From NCBI GenBank assembly GCA_964424345.1, contig CAYRIK010000025.1, positions 1-26,869 on the forward strand: 26,869 nt of DNA, given 5' to 3'. This document shows, in pieces, positions 1 to 6,281 of this stretch. This DNA comes from RGIG6307 sp964424345 (lineage in GTDB: Bacteria > Bacillota > Clostridia > Lachnospirales > Lachnospiraceae). Made by a program: the position numbers and the translations under genes. Under the pieces are notes generated by a model. That model searched no databases. It had not been told where the DNA came from and saw nothing but the letters and a program-made list of their open reading frames with translations. The stretch's first letter is position 1. Each line of letters begins with the position of its first letter.

Positions 1-1263
1 GTTGCAGCTGATGATGGTGTAATGCCTCAGACAATCGAAGCAATCAACCATGCAAAAGCAGCAGGAATTGAAATCATTGTTGCAGTAAATAAGATTGATA
101 AGCCAGCAGCAAATATTGAAAAAGTAAAACAGGAACTTACAGAGTACGGTCTGATCGCAGAAGATTGGGGCGGAAGTACTATTTTCTGTCCAGTATCTGC
201 AAAGAAGGGCGAAGGTATCGAAGATTTACTGGAAATGATCTTATTAACAGCAGACGTATTGGAATTAAAGGCAAATCCAAAGCGTCAGGCAAGAGGTCTT
301 GTAATCGAAGCACAGTTAGATAAGGGACGTGGTCCAGTTGCAACTGTTTTAGTACAGAAGGGTACATTACATGTTGGTGACTTCATTTCAGCAGGAGCTT
401 GCTACGGTAAAGTTCGTGCAATGGTAGATGATAAGGGTCGTCGTGTAAAAGAAGCAGGTCCTTCTACACCAGTAGAAATTCTTGGTCTTTCTGATGTACC
501 AGCAGCAGGTGAAGTATTCTTAGCACATGACAGTGATAAGACAGCGAAAACATATGCAGAAACATATATGGCAGAGTACAAGGCTCGTATGTTAGAAGAA
601 ACAAAGAAACGTATGAGTTTAGATGATCTGTTTGGACAGATTCAGGCAGGCAGCTTAAAGGAATTAAACATTATCGTAAAGGCAGACGTACAGGGTTCTG
701 TAGAAGCTGTAAAACAGTCCTTAACAAAACTTTCCAACGAAGAAGTTGTTGTTAAGTGTATCCACGGCGGTGTTGGTCTGATCAACGAATCTGACGTTGT
801 ATTAGCTTCTGCATCTAATGCAATTATTATCGGTTTCAACTCCAGACCAGATGCTACAGCAAAAGCTACAGCAGAACGTGAAGGCGTAGAAATTAAGCTG
901 TATCGTGTAATCTATCAGGCTATCGAAGATATCGAAAGAGCTATGAAGGGTATGTTAGATCCTGTATACGAAGAAAAGGTAATCGGCCATGCAGAAGTTC
1001 GCCAGATCTTTAAGGCAAGTGCTGTTGGTAACATTGCAGGTTCTTATGTATTGGATGGTGTATTCCAGAGAGGCTGTAAAGTTCGTATTTCCAGAGAAGG
1101 AAAACAGATCTTTGAAGGCGAGTTAGCAAGCTTAAAGCGTTTCAAAGACGATGTAAAGGAAGTAAAAGCAGGTTACGAATGTGGTCTTGTATTTGATGGT
1201 TTCGACCAGATGCAGGAACTTGATATTGTAGAAGCATATATTATGGTAGAAGTACCTCGCTAA
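1..1263 (+). CDS. infB: Translation initiation factor IF-2, C-terminal 420 residues (5' end outside window)
   Basis: IF-2 is the GTPase that brings initiator tRNA to the 30S subunit and promotes 50S joining. The reading frame is open from base 1, so the gene enters from the left. The visible part begins just after the G3 region of the GTPase domain (VAADDGVMPQT). It contains G4 NKID (visible residues 30-33) and G5 SAK (66-68), followed by the beta-barrel domain II, the linker domain with the VKADVQGSVEA signature, and the C-terminal fMet-tRNA binding barrel ending IMVEVPR. The P-loop and N-terminal domains lie upstream of the window. Codon use is typical of a highly expressed gene. It is followed within 25 bases by an intrinsic terminator, which separates it from rbfA although the two are usually co-transcribed. 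The family assignment is certain from the motifs. Confidence 0.97.
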   Translation, partial: VAADDGVMPQTIEAINHAKAAGIEIIVAVNKIDKPAANIEKVKQELTEYGLIAEDWGGSTIFCPVSAKKGEGIEDLLEMILLTADVLELKANPKRQARGLVIEAQLDKGRGPVATVLVQKGTLHVGDFISAGACYGKVRAMVDDKGRRVKEAGPSTPVEILGLSDVPAAGEVFLAHDSDKTAKTYAETYMAEYKARMLEETKKRMSLDDLFGQIQAGSLKELNIIVKADVQGSVEAVKQSLTKLSNEEVVVKCIHGGVGLINESDVVLASASNAIIIGFNSRPDATAKATAEREGVEIKLYRVIYQAIEDIERAMKGMLDPVYEEKVIGHAEVRQIFKASAVGNIAGSYVLDGVFQRGCKVRISREGKQIFEGELASLKRFKDDVKEVKAGYECGLVFDGFDQMQELDIVEAYIMVEVPR

Positions 1264-1285
1264 TAAAAAGATGTTATAATATTTA

Positions 1286-1320
1286 GGGGCTGCCATGGAA
1301 TGCATGACAGCCCCGTTTTT
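1286..1320 (+). terminator. Intrinsic terminator after infB
   Basis: GGGGCTG (1286-1292) pairs perfectly with CAGCCCC (1308-1314). An inner CATG/CATG helix (1294-1297 with 1303-1306) and a 5-base loop complete the hairpin. The stem is followed by G and then five T (1316-1320). It should end or attenuate the nusA-infB-type transcript before rbfA. Confidence 0.85.
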
Positions 1321-1413
1321 ATACACTAGGAAATTACTTATTTTCTGGTATATAAAAACACTCCGCTTATTAAACATAATAAAAAGATATAGATTTAGAA
1401 AGGAAATTAGGAT

Positions 1414-1812
1414 ATGAGAAAAAATAGTATGAAAAATACCCGTATCAATATGGAAGTGCAGAAAGAATTGGCAGAAATCATTCGTGGTGAAATCAAAGAT
1501 CCTCGTATTTCTCCATTGACCAGTGTTGTAGCTGTACAGGTTGCTCCAGATTTAAAAACTTGTAAAGCATATATCAGCGTTCTTGGAAAAGAACAGGCTT
1601 GCAAAGATACTTATGAAGGTTTAAAGAGTGCAGCAGGATTTATCCGCAGCAAACTTGCAAAAAATCTGAATTTAAGAAACACACCGGAAATCACATTTGT
1701 AATGGATCAGTCTATTGAATATGGTGTAACAATGTCTGCAAAGATTGATGAAGTTATTGCACAGATTCCAGACAGAAAAGAAGAAACTATAGAAGCAGAC
1801 GAGGAAGCATAA
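1414..1812 (+). CDS. rbfA: Ribosome-binding factor A (30S maturation factor)
   Basis: RbfA binds the 30S subunit near the 5' end of 16S rRNA and is needed for late 30S maturation and cold adaptation. The 132-residue product has the usual family length. It carries the family pattern: an N-terminal helix with INMEVQKELAEIIRGEIKDPR, then SPLTSVVAVQVAPDLK and the TPEITFVMDQS strand. These form the single type-II KH fold of RbfA. An acidic tail (EETIEADEEA) follows. The start at 1414 is set by AGGA at 1401-1404; the internal ATG six codons later lacks a comparable site. It lies 150 bases after infB, behind a terminator, and the next gene starts one base after its stop, so rbfA and nrnA are probably translationally coupled. 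Confidence 0.95.
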   Translation: MRKNSMKNTRINMEVQKELAEIIRGEIKDPRISPLTSVVAVQVAPDLKTCKAYISVLGKEQACKDTYEGLKSAAGFIRSKLAKNLNLRNTPEITFVMDQSIEYGVTMSAKIDEVIAQIPDRKEETIEADEEA

Positions 1813-1813
1813 G

Positions 1814-2761
1814 ATGTTGGATTTACTGCAGGAATGCAAAGGAGCAAAAGTGATAGGCATTACTGGTCATATCAGACCGGACGGTGACTGTGTCGGCTCT
1901 TGCATGGCATTATATCTTTTTTTGAAAAAGAATATGCCAAAGACAGAGGTAATCGTATATTTAGAAGAAAGCTCTCGTGCATATTACCATATTACACAGG
2001 TAAAAGATATTGATGTAGAATATACACCAAGACAGCAGTATGATGTATTCTTTTGTCTGGATGCTATGCCTGACAGAACAGGACAGGCAGAGGCATTGTA
2101 TCAAAAAGCAATCAAAAAGATTAATATTGACCACCATATTACAAATAATGGATGCGGAGATGTCAACTATATTCATCCAGAAATCGGTTCTTGTGCAGAA
2201 TTGATTTATGATTTGATTCCTGAAAAAGATATAGACGATGATATTGCAAGAGCGTTATATATTGGAATTATTCATGATACAGGTGTATTTCAGTTTTCTA
2301 ATACAAGACCAAGCACATTGATTGCAGCATCAAAGTTAATTCAGTATGATATTGATTTTGCAAATCTGATTCAGGAAAGCTTTTATGAAAAGAGCTATAA
2401 GCAGACAAAAATTATGGCAGAGGCAGTGCTTCGAAGCAAAATGTATTTAGAAGGAAAGTGCCTGTTAAGTTATATGACACAGGAAGATATGGCACATTTC
2501 CAAATCAATACAAGTGATTTTACTGGTATTATCAATCGTTTGAAAATGGTTCGTGGAACAGAATGTGCAGTATTTATGTATGAAATTGCTCCAGAAACAT
2601 ACAAAGTAAGCTTAAGAACGTCTGAACGAGTAGATGCAGTTGTAATCACATCTGTATTTGGCGGCGGCGGTCATGTAAGAGCAGCAGGATGCAATATTGA
2701 AGGCAGTGCGACAGAAGTTATTCATAAATTGATTGCAGAGATTGGCAAACAGTTGCAGTAA
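1814..2761 (+). CDS. nrnA: NrnA-type bifunctional oligoribonuclease / pAp phosphatase (DHH family)
   Basis: This is a DHH-DHHA1 phosphoesterase. NrnA enzymes degrade 2-5 nt nanoRNAs and dephosphorylate 3'-phosphoadenosine-5'-phosphate, with Mn ions in the active site. Motifs visible in order: motif I HIRPDGD (19-25), motif II LDAMPDR (82-88), the DHH signature DHH (106-108), a conserved H-D pair in GIIHDTG, and the C-terminal DHHA1 substrate loop GGGGH (283-287) followed by VRAAG. Length is 315 residues, normal for the family. The start lies one base after the rbfA stop. Position between rbfA and truB matches many Clostridia, where this gene completes an RNA-processing operon. The family is certain. 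The nanoRNase versus pAp preference cannot be read from sequence. Confidence 0.92.
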   Translation: MLDLLQECKGAKVIGITGHIRPDGDCVGSCMALYLFLKKNMPKTEVIVYLEESSRAYYHITQVKDIDVEYTPRQQYDVFFCLDAMPDRTGQAEALYQKAIKKINIDHHITNNGCGDVNYIHPEIGSCAELIYDLIPEKDIDDDIARALYIGIIHDTGVFQFSNTRPSTLIAASKLIQYDIDFANLIQESFYEKSYKQTKIMAEAVLRSKMYLEGKCLLSYMTQEDMAHFQINTSDFTGIINRLKMVRGTECAVFMYEIAPETYKVSLRTSERVDAVVITSVFGGGGHVRAAGCNIEGSATEVIHKLIAEIGKQLQ

Positions 2762-2769
2762 GAGGTAAT

Positions 2770-3660
2770 ATGAACGGAATTATTAATATTTATAAAGAAG
2801 CTGGATTTACTTCTTTTGACGTAGTTGCAAAAATGCGAGGTATTCTTAAAATAAAAAAGATTGGCCATACAGGAACATTAGATCCAGATGCAACAGGTGT
2901 GCTTCCAGTATGTATCGGAAATGGCACAAAGCTCGTAGAGCTTTTGGCAGATCACGACAAAGAATATATTGCAGAACTGATGCTTGGAGTAGCTACCGAT
3001 ACGCAGGATATGAGCGGAACGATTTTAAAGGAACATGAAGTAGATGTTACAAAAGAGGAAGTGGAAAATACAATCCTTAGTTTTGTAGGAGATTATATGC
3101 AAGTTCCACCGATGTATTCTGCACTCAAAGTAAATGGAAAAAAATTATATGAACTTGCAAGAGAAGGTAAAGAAGTAGAACGCAAGGCAAGAAAAGTAAC
3201 ATTTCACGAAATAGAAATTCTTTCTGTAGAACTTCCTATTGTAAAAATCCGAGTAGTATGTTCTAAAGGAACATATATCCGTACACTTTGCAATGATATT
3301 GGAGAAAAACTTGGCTGTTATGGGGCTATGAAAAGCCTTATGCGAACAAGAGTTGGCGCATTTGATATCAAAGATGCGATTACTTTAAAAGAGTTAGAAG
3401 CATATCGTGATGCAGGAACGGTAGAAACGCTCGTCATTTCTCCTGATAAGGTATTTGAACATCTTCCGGCTGTTTATGCAAAGCCTGAATTTTGTAAAAT
3501 GTTAGATAATGGAAATACACTTTATCCGAATATGCTGTTACAGCCGAAGTATCTGCATGACAAAGAACAGGTTCGTATGTATGGAAATGACAGATTTTAT
3601 GGTATTTTTGAGTATGTAGCAGAAGATCATCGTTTAAAGCCATACAAGATGTTTTTATAG
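2770..3660 (+). CDS. truB: tRNA pseudouridine(55) synthase TruB
   Basis: TruB isomerises U55 to pseudouridine in the T-loop of elongator tRNAs. The N-terminus NGIINIYKEAGFTSFDVV and the catalytic motif GHTGTLDPDATGVLP are textbook; the nucleophilic aspartate is D38. The downstream KVNGKKLYELAREGKEVER and CSKGTYIRTLCNDIG segments are the other TruB signatures. The product is 296 residues with a C-terminal PUA-like extension of modest length. The AGAGGT site at 2761-2766 overlaps the last base of the nrnA stop and supports this start. It sits in the usual place between nrnA and ribF. Confidence 0.96.
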   Translation: MNGIINIYKEAGFTSFDVVAKMRGILKIKKIGHTGTLDPDATGVLPVCIGNGTKLVELLADHDKEYIAELMLGVATDTQDMSGTILKEHEVDVTKEEVENTILSFVGDYMQVPPMYSALKVNGKKLYELAREGKEVERKARKVTFHEIEILSVELPIVKIRVVCSKGTYIRTLCNDIGEKLGCYGAMKSLMRTRVGAFDIKDAITLKELEAYRDAGTVETLVISPDKVFEHLPAVYAKPEFCKMLDNGNTLYPNMLLQPKYLHDKEQVRMYGNDRFYGIFEYVAEDHRLKPYKMFL

Positions 3661-3669
3661 GATAAGAAA

Positions 3670-4665
3670 ATGCAGATTATTTCAAAAACACTAGATTTTA
3701 ATATAAAAGAACCTACAGCGGTAGTACTTGGCAAGTTTGACGGAGTGCATAAAGGACATCAGTTGCTGTTACAATCGTTGCATGAGCAAAAAGCGAATGG
3801 ATTAAAGACGGTAGTATTCACATTTGACCGTTCTTTATCCGGACTTTTTGCAAAAGAATCAGTTTCATGCGGTGAAATATGTACATTAGAAGAAAAACGA
3901 GAAGTGTTTTTACAATATGATGTAGATGTTGTAATCGAATTTCCGATGGATGAAGAGACGAAAAACATACCTGCAGAGGAATTTGTTACAAAAATATTAC
4001 AAAATAAATTAAACTGCAAAATGCTCATCGCCGGAGAAGATATTACGTTTGGGAAAAAAGGTCTTGGCGACTGTAAGATGCTTGTAGACTACAAAAGACA
4101 GTGTGGGTATGAAGTTATTTTTCATAAAAAACTGAAAACAGATGAAATAGGTGCAGATTTTGATGCTGAGCATGGAGAAGAAATCAGTTCTACCGTTGTG
4201 CGTAAGTGTATTGCAGACGGTAGGATAGAACGAGCAAATATGCTTATGGGAAGACCGTTTTGTGTAAAAGGCCCTGTTGTGCATGGTAGACAACTTGCTG
4301 GAGGTGTATTGGAAATGCCTACAGCAAATGTGCAATGGACAGATGGCAAAGTGCTTCCTGCTTTTGGTGTATATTTCACAAAAATCATAGTAGAAGATAT
4401 GGTATATTATGGTGTAACGAATGTGGGACAAAAACCAACAGTAGAAACGAGCAAACATGCAGAAGTTTTGGCGGAAACGTATTTGTTTGATTTTTCAGGA
4501 AATTTATACGATAAGGAAATGACGGTTCAGTTTTACAAATTTGTACGTCCAGAACAAAAATTTTCGGATTTAAATGCATTAAAAGAACAACTTCACAAAG
4601 ATATGGAAGAAGGACGTATTTTTTGGTCAGAGAGGACCAGAAAAAATGTCGCTTTTTCCAAATGA
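3670..4665 (+). CDS. ribF: Bifunctional riboflavin kinase / FAD synthetase
   Basis: RibF phosphorylates riboflavin to FMN and adenylylates FMN to FAD. The N-terminal FAD synthetase half (about 1-185) has the nucleotidyltransferase signature GKFDGVHKGH (21-30), a class-I-like HxGH with H27 and H30. Later it has the ISSTVVR loop, corresponding to the ISSTxIR of cytidylyltransferase-like folds. The C-terminal flavokinase half shows VVHGRQLAGG, then EMPTANV with the PTAN metal/ATP motif, and GVYFTK. At 331 residues it is slightly longer than usual because of the tail (RIFWSERTRKNVAFSK). Spacing from truB is 9 bases, so it is the last gene of the rbfA-nrnA-truB-ribF unit. A new promoter begins five bases after the stop. 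No clear terminator follows it. Confidence 0.95.
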   Translation: MQIISKTLDFNIKEPTAVVLGKFDGVHKGHQLLLQSLHEQKANGLKTVVFTFDRSLSGLFAKESVSCGEICTLEEKREVFLQYDVDVVIEFPMDEETKNIPAEEFVTKILQNKLNCKMLIAGEDITFGKKGLGDCKMLVDYKRQCGYEVIFHKKLKTDEIGADFDAEHGEEISSTVVRKCIADGRIERANMLMGRPFCVKGPVVHGRQLAGGVLEMPTANVQWTDGKVLPAFGVYFTKIIVEDMVYYGVTNVGQKPTVETSKHAEVLAETYLFDFSGNLYDKEMTVQFYKFVRPEQKFSDLNALKEQLHKDMEEGRIFWSERTRKNVAFSK

Positions 4666-4669
4666 CGGG

Positions 4670-4698
4670 TTGACAGTATGTTATCGAGTTGTTATAAT
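4670..4698 (+). promoter_or_regulatory. Consensus sigma-A promoter for the NlpC/P60 hydrolase gene
   Basis: TTGACA (4670-4675) and TATAAT (4693-4698) are separated by exactly 17 bases, a full match to the vegetative promoter consensus. The expected transcript start is near 4705, giving a leader of about 65 nt before the chosen start at 4772. This is the cleanest promoter in the window. Confidence 0.85.
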
Positions 4699-4744
4699 GA
4701 CAAAGTCGGTTGTAACAAATGTAACAAAATTGTAATAATGTTAC
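4679..4744 (+). promoter_or_regulatory. Cluster of WalR-box-like direct repeats (TGTWAH half-sites)
   Basis: Two exact matches to the WalR/YycF box TGTWAH-N5-TGTWAH occur. One is TGTTAT-CGAGT-TGTTAT (4679-4695), covering the promoter spacer and part of the -10. The other is TGTAAC-AAAAT-TGTAAT (4720-4736), downstream of the expected transcript start. Additional single half-sites lie at 4711-4716 and 4739-4744. Half-site starts (4679, 4690, 4711, 4720, 4731, 4739) fall close to multiples of one helical turn. The consensus is known for the Bacillus/Staphylococcus cell-wall response regulator, whose targets include NlpC/P60 endopeptidases. That this organism has WalR is inference. Overlap with the -10 suggests repression. 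Confidence 0.5.
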
Positions 4745-4771
4745 ATGGAAGTAGTAGTTGATGGAGTTATT

Positions 4772-5797
4772 ATGGCATATAAAAAATTATTGTTAATAGG
4801 TGCTGGTGTGCTTCTTATGAGCACTCAGGGAGTAAGAGCAGAGGCAGCAGACCTTTCCGTAAACAATTTAGTAAGTAATATAGGATTTGCAGCAGTTACC
4901 AATGAGGTAATCGCTACAGATGAATATTTAGAATATGCAGACCAGAGCGTAACAAACGCATGGGGTTATGATGAACTTGGTATCGCAGTAGTAGAAGGAA
5001 ACTTAAACGTGCGTGAAAATCCAAGCACAAGTGCAACGATTGTTGGTAAGATGATGAACCACACAGCTTGTGAAATATTAGGTGAGGAAAATGGCTGGTA
5101 TCATATTACTTCTGGTGAAGTAGAAGGATACGTAAGTGCTGAATTTATCGTAACAGGAGTAGAAGCAAAGCTGATTGGTATGGAAATTGCATACGAAAGA
5201 GCAGTAGTACTCGCAGATGCGTTAAATGTACGTGCAGAAGCAAGTGAAACTTCCGAAATCATTACTAAGGTAGCAAAGGGAGAAGAACTTGAAGTACTCG
5301 AAGTAGCAAATGGCTGGGTAAAATGTGCATTAAATACAGATGAAGTATATGTAAAAGAAGAATATGTAGAAGTGAAAAACGGTCTGAATACAGCAGTAAC
5401 ACTTGCAAAATTCAGATATGGTATGGAAGTAAGTGATGTAAGAGTGGATTTGTGTGAATATGCAATCCAGTTTGTTGGAAATCCTTATGTATGGGGTGGT
5501 ACAAGTCTTACAAAGGGAGCAGATTGTTCCGGTTTCGTATTAAGCGTTTACAAAAACTACGGTGTAACACTTCCTCATTATTCAGGAGCACAGTCTAACT
5601 ACGGTACAGAGATTTCTTATACAGAAGCTCAGCCTGGTGACTTATTATTTTATGGTTCCAGCAAGAGCAACATCACACATGTAGCAATTTATATTGGTGA
5701 TGGACAGATTGTTCATGCAAATGATGAAAAGACTGGTATTATTATTTCTAATGCATATTACAGAACACCAGTAAAAGCAGTAAGCTTAATCGATTAA
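4772..5797 (+). CDS. Secreted SH3b-SH3b-NlpC/P60 peptidoglycan endopeptidase
   Basis: This is a probable D,L-endopeptidase that cleaves cell-wall stem peptides between gamma-D-Glu and meso-DAP (family knowledge). The chosen ATG at 4772 follows GGAG at 4763-4766 and gives a clear signal peptide: MAYKK, then LLLIGAGVLLMS, with a probable cut near AEA-AD. An upstream in-frame ATG at 4745 would add nine non-signal residues and has no ribosome site. Two bacterial SH3 repeats follow, each starting with an (N/A)LNVR motif and containing a conserved NGW. The C-terminal NlpC/P60 domain holds the catalytic Cys252 in ADCSGF, His303 in THVAIYIG and a third polar residue His315 in IVHAN. The mature protein is about 315 residues. 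It is a single-gene transcription unit. The domain architecture is certain; the exact bond cleaved is not. Confidence 0.92.
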   Translation: MAYKKLLLIGAGVLLMSTQGVRAEAADLSVNNLVSNIGFAAVTNEVIATDEYLEYADQSVTNAWGYDELGIAVVEGNLNVRENPSTSATIVGKMMNHTACEILGEENGWYHITSGEVEGYVSAEFIVTGVEAKLIGMEIAYERAVVLADALNVRAEASETSEIITKVAKGEELEVLEVANGWVKCALNTDEVYVKEEYVEVKNGLNTAVTLAKFRYGMEVSDVRVDLCEYAIQFVGNPYVWGGTSLTKGADCSGFVLSVYKNYGVTLPHYSGAQSNYGTEISYTEAQPGDLLFYGSSKSNITHVAIYIGDGQIVHANDEKTGIIISNAYYRTPVKAVSLID

Positions 5798-5802
5798 AAA
5801 AA

Positions 5803-5841
5803 CTCTTTACAAGAAGATAAATCTATGTTATCTTGTAAGAG
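5803..5841 (+). repeat. Imperfect inverted repeat between the hydrolase gene and rpsO
   Basis: CTCTTTACAAGAAGATAA (5803-5820) is an imperfect inverted repeat of TTATCTTGTAAGAG (5828-5841), with small bulges in the left arm and a short loop. It is not followed by a run of T (TTGAGTTTAG follows), so it is a poor intrinsic terminator. The two arms contain a plausible -35 and -10 (separate entry), so it may be a promoter dyad, a weak terminator for the hydrolase gene, or both. Confidence 0.5.
5806..5834 (+). promoter_or_regulatory. Candidate rpsO promoter with extended -10
   Basis: TTTACA (5806-5811) and TATCTT (5829-5834) are 17 bases apart, and TGT directly precedes the -10, giving an extended TGn element. 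The expected start near 5841 falls just ahead of the folded rpsO leader at 5851. The -10 is only a 4/6 match, so this is a candidate. Confidence 0.45.
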
Positions 5842-5850
5842 TTGAGTTTA

Positions 5851-5897
5851 GCCGTAACCCGGTGGCTGGACACTCCGACCGGCACTTAGTTATCGGC
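5851..5897 (+). promoter_or_regulatory. Structured 5' leader of rpsO, probable S15 autoregulatory element
   Basis: Two nested helices can be drawn. The outer is GCCGTAA (5851-5857) with TTA-T-CGGC (5890-5897, one bulged T). The inner is CCGGT (5859-5863) with ACCGG (5878-5882), capped by a GC-rich internal part (GG/CC at 5868-5869 with 5875-5876). This GC-rich patch stands out in an AT-rich intergenic region and ends 14 bases before the AGGAGG of rpsO. S15 is known to repress its own mRNA in many bacteria through lineage-specific leader folds. That this one binds S15 is inference from position and structure. Confidence 0.6.
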
Positions 5898-5925
5898 GAT
5901 TATAAAATATCAGGAGGATTTAAAA

Positions 5926-6192
5926 ATGATTTCTAAAGAAAAGAAAACCGCAATTATTAATGAATATGCAAGAACTGCTGGAGATACAGGTTCACCAGAA
6001 GTACAGGTAGCTATTTTAACAGCTCGTATCCAGGAGTTAACAGAGCATTTAAAGTCTAACAAAAACGATCATCATTCCAGACGTGGTATGTACAAGATGG
6101 TTGGTCAGAGACGTGGTCTTTTAGATTACTTAAAGAAGACAGATCTTGACAGATATCGTGCTTTAATTGAAAAGTTAGGCCTCAGAAAGTAA
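5926..6192 (+). CDS. rpsO: 30S ribosomal protein S15
   Basis: S15 is a primary 16S rRNA binding protein that nucleates assembly of the platform of the 30S subunit. The 88-residue product has the standard length and sequence: ISKEKKTAIINEYAR, then GDTGSPEVQVAILTARI (the rRNA three-way-junction loop), HLKSNKNDHHSRRG, and MVGQRRGLLDYLKKTD with the C-terminal ALIEKLGLRK. A perfect AGGAGG at 5912-5917, eight bases before the ATG, fixes the start. It sits directly upstream of pnp, the conserved order in most bacteria, but a strong hairpin separates the two. A structured leader likely provides feedback control. Confidence 0.98.
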   Translation: MISKEKKTAIINEYARTAGDTGSPEVQVAILTARIQELTEHLKSNKNDHHSRRGMYKMVGQRRGLLDYLKKTDLDRYRALIEKLGLRK

Positions 6193-6200
6193 TTTTTGCA

Positions 6201-6237
6201 TTAGGCGGAGCGACCTTTCGGCGTTCCGCCTAATTTT
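6201..6237 (+). terminator. Intrinsic terminator or attenuator between rpsO and pnp
   Basis: TTAGGCGGA (6201-6209) pairs perfectly with TCCGCCTAA (6225-6233), extended inward by a G-T and two GC pairs, followed by TTTT (6234-6237). The short T run suggests partial rather than complete termination. If read-through feeds pnp, the hairpin could also be a processing site, as known for pnp leaders in enterobacteria. Confidence 0.75.
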
Positions 6238-6254
6238 GGTTTATAAGTGTGAAT

Positions 6255-6268
6255 TCGCAGCATTGCGA
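6255..6268 (+). promoter_or_regulatory. Small hairpin just upstream of the pnp ribosome binding site
   Basis: TCGCA (6255-6259), loop GCAT, TGCGA (6264-6268) form a perfect 5-bp stem ending three bases before GGAGGG (6272-6277). It could influence pnp translation or mRNA decay. No function is shown. Confidence 0.35.
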
Positions 6269-6281
6269 TATGGAGGGTTTT

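Noticed and set aside
1321..1413. TATAAA (1351) and CATAAT (1375) as -10 elements for rbfA
   Set aside because: No -35-like sequence at 16-18 bases upstream of either, and no extended -10.
4009..4458. Long reverse-strand open frame of 149 codons inside ribF
   Set aside because: It is antisense to a clear conserved gene, its product is Cys/Phe/Tyr-rich with no domain, and it has no ribosome site. Chance shadow frame.
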